Assembly: GCA_902594705.1 (NCBI GenBank)
Contig: CACJNI010000001.1
Location: forward strand, 302,625-366,624
DNA from: an uncultured Pelagibacteraceae bacterium
Lineage (GTDB): Bacteria > Pseudomonadota > Alphaproteobacteria > Pelagibacterales > Pelagibacteraceae
Reading direction: 5' to 3'
Length of the DNA: 64,000 bases
Below the pieces are notes generated by a model. It was not told the DNA's origin. It did not search any database and saw only the letters and a list, made by a program, of their open reading frames with translations. A program made the position numbers and the translations under genes. How positions within the stretch are numbered: the first letter of the stretch is position 1; each line of letters begins with the position of its first letter. This document shows, piece by piece, positions 58,241-64,000 of the stretch.

Positions 58241-59866
58241 ATGTATTTAAAAAATTCTTTAATTTTAATAAATGAATTTTTTTACTACACTAAAAATCAA
58301 ATAAGAAATTTATACTTAAAATCAAGGTTTTATAATAATAAAATTTCAAAAATTGAGATAAACAACATTTCATATAGACCAAGTCTAAGTATTTTAAGCT
58401 GCTTGGTTAAATATGATAAAAAAAAAATTAAAATTGAAGAATTAGATAAAGATAATATTTGGGAAAATGAATTATTAAGTAGTAATAATCTTAATAAACT
58501 AAATAATTTTTATTGGTTATTTAGTATTGATTTAAAATCTTCCCCAATTATTACACAATCAATAATTATTAAATGGATTGAAAAAAATCAAAGTTATAAT
58601 TCATTAACATGGCAAACGGATATTTTATCAAAGAGAATAATATCTTGGATTGCAAACTCTAAATTGTCTTATGATGAAAGTGATACTAAATATAAAAATA
58701 AATTTAATTTTTCTGTAAATAAACAGGTTAATCATTTAATAAATGAAATAAGCAAATCTCGATCTGTTAATGATAAATTATTAGGCTGTATTGCAATAAT
58801 AATTACAGGATTATCATACGCAAATGAAAAATTTTTAAATTATGGATTAGAATTACTGAGAAAAATTATTATTAATTCTTTTGACGATGAGTATTTTCCA
58901 AAAACAAGAAGTATCAGGCAATTAAATTTCTATTTAAAATATTTTGTTCTTATTAGAGAATTATTAAAGGAATCTTTTAATGATATACCTGAGTACCTTG
59001 ATGAAATAATTTTCTATCTAGGAAAATCTTATTCTGTTTTTTCTAAAATCAAACAAAGTTTACTATTCAATGGGAATCATCAAAATGAATTAAAGGATTT
59101 TAATAAATATCTTTCGCTTTATAAATATAAGTTTGAAAATTCAAATAATGAAGTAGGAGGATATGCCATTTTAAAAAACAAAAATTGTATTCTTGCAATG
59201 GATGTTGGAAATTCACCCCAAAAACCTTTTTCACATAACTATCAAAGTGGAGCTCTTTCATTTGAATTCTTCTACAAAGATAAAAAACTTATTTCTAATT
59301 CTGGTTACTTTCAGGATTATAAAAACAAATTAAATCTAATTTCAAAATCTACTGCCGCTCATTCAACACTTATAATTGATAATCATTCAAGTTGTTCATT
59401 TAGAAACAATGGAAACTATAAAACATTAGAAAATGGTTTGAAAATTAGTGATAAAAATATTGTTAATGAAAAAAACTATTGGTTAATCAAAGCATCCCAT
59501 AATGGCTTTTTAAAAAAATTTGGAATTTTATATGAAAGATCTTTAGAATATTTCGTTGAAAAAAATAAATTGATAGGAACCGATAAAATAATTTCAAAAA
59601 ACAAGTTAGAAACAAATAAATATGATATCAGATTTCATATGGAACCAGGTGTTAAATTAACAAAAACTCTAGACAACAAAACTATATTAATTGAAATTGA
59701 AAATTCTGGATGGAAGTTTTCAACTAGCTGCGAGATTATAAATATTGAATCGGGTATATATTTCGGTAATAAAAATGTAACTAGTGAGAACCAAAATATA
59801 TGTTTATCAGGCAAAATAAAAGATATAACTCAGGAAATTAAATGGGCATTCGAAAAAATACAATAA
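58241..59866 (+). CDS. Heparinase II/III-like protein
   Basis: SYDESDTKYKN..., GGYAILKNKNCILAMDVGNSPQ, HNYQSGALSFEFFYKDKKLISNSGYF, AAHSTLIIDNHSSC; between rpe and purH. Confidence 0.85.
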   Translation: MYLKNSLILINEFFYYTKNQIRNLYLKSRFYNNKISKIEINNISYRPSLSILSCLVKYDKKKIKIEELDKDNIWENELLSSNNLNKLNNFYWLFSIDLKSSPIITQSIIIKWIEKNQSYNSLTWQTDILSKRIISWIANSKLSYDESDTKYKNKFNFSVNKQVNHLINEISKSRSVNDKLLGCIAIIITGLSYANEKFLNYGLELLRKIIINSFDDEYFPKTRSIRQLNFYLKYFVLIRELLKESFNDIPEYLDEIIFYLGKSYSVFSKIKQSLLFNGNHQNELKDFNKYLSLYKYKFENSNNEVGGYAILKNKNCILAMDVGNSPQKPFSHNYQSGALSFEFFYKDKKLISNSGYFQDYKNKLNLISKSTAAHSTLIIDNHSSCSFRNNGNYKTLENGLKISDKNIVNEKNYWLIKASHNGFLKKFGILYERSLEYFVEKNKLIGTDKIISKNKLETNKYDIRFHMEPGVKLTKTLDNKTILIEIENSGWKFSTSCEIINIESGIYFGNKNVTSENQNICLSGKIKDITQEIKWAFEKIQ

Positions 59867-61401
59867 AAATTAAAACTGCTTTAATTTCATTGTCAGATAA
59901 ATCCAATTTAAAGCCATTATTAAATTTACTAAAAAAATATAAAATTAAAATAATAAGCTCAGGTGGCACATACAAAAAAATTAAAAGTATGGGTTTTAAA
60001 TGCTTAGAAGTATCTAAATTTACAAATTCAAAAGAGCTGCTAGATGGAAGAGTAAAAACATTGCATCCAAAAATTCATTCTGGGATTTTGAATGTTAGGC
60101 ATAATAAAAAACATCAAAAAGAAATGAAAATTAACAATTATGAAAATATAGATCTAGTTATTATAAATTTTTATCCATTTGAAAAAGTTTTATTAAGTAA
60201 TTCTGGTCACAAAAATATAATTGAAAATATAGATATTGGAGGACCAACAATGGTTAGAGCAGCTGCAAAAAATTATAATGATGTAGTTATCCTAAGTAAC
60301 GCAAAACAGTATGAAGATTTAACTATTGAATTAAATAAAAATAAAGGTTCAACAAGTTTAAAATTTAGAGAAAAATTGGCTGAAGAAGCATTTATGGAAA
60401 CAGCATATTATGAATCAAAAATTTTTAATTTTTTTAATCAGAAGTCCAAAAACTTTTTCCCAATTAAGAATATTTTTTCTGGAAAATTAGTTGAGAAGAC
60501 AAGATATGGGGAAAACCCTCATCAAAAAGGAGCAATATATTCACAAAATAATAAGCAGGAGATTATTCAAATCAGTGGAAAACAATTAAGTTACAACAAC
60601 TATAACGATATTTATTCTGCCCTAAGTATATCTAAAACTTTACCAAAAAATAGGGGTATAGCAATAATTAAGCATGCTAATCCTTGTGGAGTTTCCATTA
60701 ATCCAAACAAAATTAAATCTTTTAAAGAGGCTTTAGAAAGTGACCCAATTAGTGCCTACGGTGGTATTGTGTCATGTAACTTTAAATTAAATATAAGTTT
60801 AGCTAAAGAGATTAATAAAATATTTTTTGAGGTAATAATTGCAAATGGATTTGACAAAAAATCAGTAAAACTTTTAAAAATGAAAAAAAATTTGAGATTA
60901 ATTGATGCTAGTAAAGTAGAAAAAAATTTTAAATTTAATTTTATAAATAAATTTAATTCTATTTTAGTTCAAGATCCAGATAATCAATATTTTTCTAAGA
61001 ATGATTTTAAAATTGTATCAAAATTAAAACCTACAAATAAAACTTTAAACAAACTTATTTTTGCATTTAATATATGCAGAAGTGTAAAATCGAATGCGAT
61101 AGTCATTACAAAAGATTACAGGACAATAGGCATAGGTTCAGGTCAACCAAGTAGGTTAGATAGTTGCAAAATAGCAATCGATAAAATGAAAAAGTTTCAG
61201 AAAATAAGCGATAGTGATGAAATCTTAGCAGCCTCTGATGCGTTTTTCCCGTTTGTGGATGGTATAGAAAAATTGGTACAAGCAGGAGTTTCAGCAGTCA
61301 TTCAACCGTCGGGTTCAAAAAATGATAAAGAAATTATTAAATTTGCTAACCAAACAAATACTATTTTAGTATTTTCCAAAACAAGACACTTTAATCATTA
61401 A
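59842..61401 (+). CDS. purH: Bifunctional AICAR formyltransferase/IMP cyclohydrolase
   Basis: ALISLSDKSNLKPLL, SSGGTYKKIK, DGRVKTLHPKIHSGIL, KHANPCGVS, DPISAYGGIVSCN. Confidence 0.96.
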   Translation: MGIRKNTIKIKTALISLSDKSNLKPLLNLLKKYKIKIISSGGTYKKIKSMGFKCLEVSKFTNSKELLDGRVKTLHPKIHSGILNVRHNKKHQKEMKINNYENIDLVIINFYPFEKVLLSNSGHKNIIENIDIGGPTMVRAAAKNYNDVVILSNAKQYEDLTIELNKNKGSTSLKFREKLAEEAFMETAYYESKIFNFFNQKSKNFFPIKNIFSGKLVEKTRYGENPHQKGAIYSQNNKQEIIQISGKQLSYNNYNDIYSALSISKTLPKNRGIAIIKHANPCGVSINPNKIKSFKEALESDPISAYGGIVSCNFKLNISLAKEINKIFFEVIIANGFDKKSVKLLKMKKNLRLIDASKVEKNFKFNFINKFNSILVQDPDNQYFSKNDFKIVSKLKPTNKTLNKLIFAFNICRSVKSNAIVITKDYRTIGIGSGQPSRLDSCKIAIDKMKKFQKISDSDEILAASDAFFPFVDGIEKLVQAGVSAVIQPSGSKNDKEIIKFANQTNTILVFSKTRHFNH

Positions 61402-61740
61402 TTAATTTAGTTTATCAATCTTTGCGGCCAGAATAAAATCACTTTCTGCCAATCCTTTAATTGCATGAGTATAAATTTTTATTTTAGCATATCCCCAGCC
61501 ATGCCATAGGTCAGGATGATGACCTTCATTTTCTGCAATTTCACCAACTTTGTTAACAAATTTTTGACTTTCCAAAAAATTATCAAATTTGAAACTTTTT
61601 ATTAAATGAAACCCATCAATTTTATCTTCTACAACTTCCCAGCCATCTACCTGTTTTAAATACTTATGAATTTCATCTGTATTAAATGGTGGTATATTTC
61701 CCTCACAAGGCACACATTTTTTATTAGCTAAATCACTCAT
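61402..61740 (-). CDS. Pterin-4a-carbinolamine dehydratase (PCD/DCoH)-like
   Basis: GWEVVEDKIDGFHLIKSFKFDNF, AENEGHHPDLWHGWGYAKIKIYTHAIKGLAESDF. Confidence 0.93.
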   Translation of the reverse strand: MSDLANKKCVPCEGNIPPFNTDEIHKYLKQVDGWEVVEDKIDGFHLIKSFKFDNFLESQKFVNKVGEIAENEGHHPDLWHGWGYAKIKIYTHAIKGLAESDFILAAKIDKLN

Positions 61741-62578
61741 AACTATAGTCTAAGTCTTTTAAATCCTTATTAAAACATTTATTAATTTTTTCTATTGTAT
61801 CAGAAGGTAGAAGTTTTTGCCAACGATTATTAAATCCTAAATTAAAAAAATTTATTTTTTTACCAGTTTTTTTTGAATATACACTTTCTTCAAAACCTTC
61901 ATTAAGCTCTTTATTTTTAAGATTTGTAAAATTAGTTGATTTAATTGAGTTATAAAATTTTTTTTTATCAATTTCTTCTTTATTATTTTTAAAACTTTCA
62001 ACAAACAAAATTATCTTCCTAAAAGTTTCCTCTTTATTTTTTTCAATATCTTCGAATTTAATAAAAAGTGTCTTAAAATAAGAATTGTTTTTCCATGATT
62101 TATAATGATTTGACCAGGAATTTAAAAAAGTAAAATTACTGTGATCTTTTTCAAATGAGGTCTCTAATAAAGAGGATTCCTCATTAATCATATAATTGAA
62201 AGCTTGTTCGTAATTCAAAGAATAATGATGTGTTAATGAGGTTATTACATTTCTTGGATCTCTAACTATATAAATTGCACCATAGGTTTCTTTTTTAGTA
62301 GTAAATTCATTACCTTTGTAAGGAATTAAACAATTATGTGTTTTAACTAAATTTAATTTTTCATTATTAAAGAATGAATTCTGATTAAAAATCCAATTTT
62401 TACTTGCCTCTTCTCTTGACATAGGTTGAAATTTTGAAAATTTCATGTTGGGAAATTGGTGAATTTTTAAAAGTTGGTCGAAATTAAATTTTCCATCATC
62501 CGAATAATAATAACTAGCAAGGAAAGATCTTATATAAGTATTTCCACTTTTAGGATACGACGAAATCCATATTATCAT
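61733..62578 (-). CDS. Sulfotransferase (P-loop, PAPS-type); start trimmed to MIIWISSYPKSGNTY
   Basis: SSYPKSGNTYIRSFLA 5'-PSB-like loop; YIVRDPRNVITSLTHHYSLN 3'-PB-like motif. Confidence 0.9.
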   Translation of the reverse strand: MIIWISSYPKSGNTYIRSFLASYYYSDDGKFNFDQLLKIHQFPNMKFSKFQPMSREEASKNWIFNQNSFFNNEKLNLVKTHNCLIPYKGNEFTTKKETYGAIYIVRDPRNVITSLTHHYSLNYEQAFNYMINEESSLLETSFEKDHSNFTFLNSWSNHYKSWKNNSYFKTLFIKFEDIEKNKEETFRKIILFVESFKNNKEEIDKKKFYNSIKSTNFTNLKNKELNEGFEESVYSKKTGKKINFFNLGFNNRWQKLLPSDTIEKINKCFNKDLKDLDYSYE

Positions 62579-62592
62579 TTCATAAAATATTT

Positions 62593-62667
62593 TGGAGCGG
62601 GCAATGGGACTTGAACCCACGACCTTCTCGTTGGCAACGAGACGCTCTACCACTGAGCTATGCCCGC
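62593..62667 (-). tRNA. tRNA-Gly (GCC), CCA encoded
   Basis: GCGGGCATAGCTCAGTGGTAGAGCGTCTCGTTGCCAACGAGAAGGTCGTGGGTTCAAGTCCCATTGCCCGCTCCA: full cloverleaf, anticodon GCC. Confidence 0.98.
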
Positions 62668-62790
62668 TTATTATAATTAAATTAAGTTAAGAGTTTTTTT
62701 GGTTTTTATCAAGAGATTATATGTATGAATGCGACTTTCAAATCGACTATACCCAGTTGTAACTTAAAAAAGAATTACTATAATCAAAGT

Positions 62791-63432
62791 ATGAAACTTA
62801 ATGAATTGCCAAAAACTATACCAATATTCCCACTTTCAAATTTTATAATGTTCCCGGGAACTACTGTGCCATTAAATATTTTTGAACCAAGATATTTGCA
62901 AATGGTAAATGATGCTATGAAAAAACATAGAATGATAGGAATGATTCAGCCAAAAAAAACTGGCGTACTTAAAAAACCTGATTTGTATGAAATTGGATGT
63001 ATTGGAAAAATAACTAGTTTTAATGAAACTGAAGATGGAAGAATTTTAATTATACTTAATGGTATTTGTAGATTTAAAGTAAATTCAGAGATTAATTCAG
63101 AAAAATTATATAGAGAATGCGAAGTTCAATATAATTATTTTTCAAACGATATTTCCAAAAAAAGTAATGAGGTTAACTTTAGTGATTTAAATATAATTAT
63201 GGAAAATATGAAAAAATTTTTTAAAAAACAGGGTTATATAGTTAATCTTAAAGATTTAGATAAAAAAGATTTAAGCAAAACTCTTAATGATCTCTCTATG
63301 GCCTCACCATTTTCGTTAGAGGAAAAACAAATTTTATTAGAGTGTCTTGATGTAAATATTAGAAAAGAAAAAATGGAATTGATATTGAATAACTACATTA
63401 AAGACGAATTCGAAAATAAAACCTTACAATAA
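62791..63432 (+). CDS. LON peptidase substrate-binding (N-terminal) domain protein; start trimmed to MKLNELPKTIP
   Basis: IPIFPLSNFIMFPGTTVPLNIFEPRYLQMVNDAM. Confidence 0.92.
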   Translation: MKLNELPKTIPIFPLSNFIMFPGTTVPLNIFEPRYLQMVNDAMKKHRMIGMIQPKKTGVLKKPDLYEIGCIGKITSFNETEDGRILIILNGICRFKVNSEINSEKLYRECEVQYNYFSNDISKKSNEVNFSDLNIIMENMKKFFKKQGYIVNLKDLDKKDLSKTLNDLSMASPFSLEEKQILLECLDVNIRKEKMELILNNYIKDEFENKTLQ

Positions 63433-64000
63433 TTATAAATTTAAACCTCTGTCAGAAAAAATATTTGAGTATTTTTTGAAAGTCTGATTTTTATTTAAAA
63501 AATTAAAAATAGGAATCGAAATTGAATTATTAAGCTTACTATCTAATTTAAAGAATTCATATATTGTATCTATTATTTTACCATAAGCATAATTGAAATG
63601 TTTATTTCTATTTTGAAACTCTTCTGCAACAGAAATATCAATTGGTAGACCTAAACTAGTTTTATTATCAATTATTTCCAACAAGTTTATTATATCTCTT
63701 ATTGTCATATTAAAACCTTGTCCTGCCAATGGATGAATACGATGCATTAAATCTCCAAAAGCCAAAATATTGCTATAAGTATAGTTTCTTAAAAATGAGA
63801 AATCTAAATCAAACTTTTCAATATTATGAATTTTGGTAACTTTATAAAAGTAGTTATACTTTTTAAATAAATTTAATATTTTATCATTTTCTTTTTCTTT
63901 TCCTATATAAGAGAATACAATTGAAGTCTTGTTATCGGAAACAGGCAAAAAAGCCAAGGGTCCATAATTTGTAAATATTTGTAATGCAGTTTTATTTAAA
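63433..64000 (-). CDS. UbiH/COQ6-family FAD monooxygenase; truncated by window end
   Basis: LAFGDLMHRIHPLAGQGFNMTIRDIINL (FAD GD motif); frame open to the window edge. Confidence 0.88.
   Translation of the reverse strand, partial: LNKTALQIFTNYGPLAFLPVSDNKTSIVFSYIGKEKENDKILNLFKKYNYFYKVTKIHNIEKFDLDFSFLRNYTYSNILAFGDLMHRIHPLAGQGFNMTIRDIINLLEIIDNKTSLGLPIDISVAEEFQNRNKHFNYAYGKIIDTIYEFFKLDSKLNNSISIPIFNFLNKNQTFKKYSNIFSDRGLNL

Noticed and set aside
62579-62653. N-terminal 25 aa of the listed sulfotransferase ORF (MVERLVANEKVVGSSPIARSKIFYE)
   Set aside because: This is translation of the tRNA-Gly gene; the real start is MIIWISSYPKSGNTY at 62578.
1-64000. CRISPR array, prophage, transposon or defence island
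   Set aside because: No regularly spaced repeats, integrase, transposase, Cas, restriction or toxin-antitoxin genes recognized in the window; mostly core-like metabolism genes.

Overview
AT-rich, gene-dense 64-kb bacterial chromosome segment. Gene content, codon usage and synteny look like a SAR11/Pelagibacterales-type alphaproteobacterium (inference; no database search was possible). From left to right it holds: a truncated acyl/oxalyl-CoA ligase and a PanE-like reductase; a TRAP transporter (dctMQP); an amidase; a five-gene ABC importer with two different ATPases; a 2-hydroxyacid/alcohol oxidation cluster; a PagL-like protein with ccmHGFEDC; hspQ, a YciB-like gene and a BI-1-like gene; argG; two photolyase-family genes with a DUF2256 micro-ORF; a tesA-like gene divergent from a YbbA/YbbP-like ABC exporter; folD, hemC, hemD and tsaD; an accessory block of MORN proteins, an SGNH-like protein, a ferritin-like protein, a carbamoyltransferase and a small membrane protein; EVE, acs and a DUF4212/SSS symporter; rpe, a heparinase II/III-like gene and purH; a PCD/DCoH gene; a sulfotransferase next to tRNA-Gly; a LON-domain protein; and a truncated UbiH-like monooxygenase. 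The items most worth a second look are the ferritin-like/carbamoyltransferase/SGNH/DUF5989-like cassette with a head-to-head antisense overlap, the asymmetric ATP sites of the ABC importer, a photolyase with an apparently permuted domain order, the tandem MORN proteins with Gly-rich C-terminal tails and a GC-rich codon island, and an unannotated structured intergenic element near 25.5 kb. No CRISPR array, rRNA or transposase was seen.
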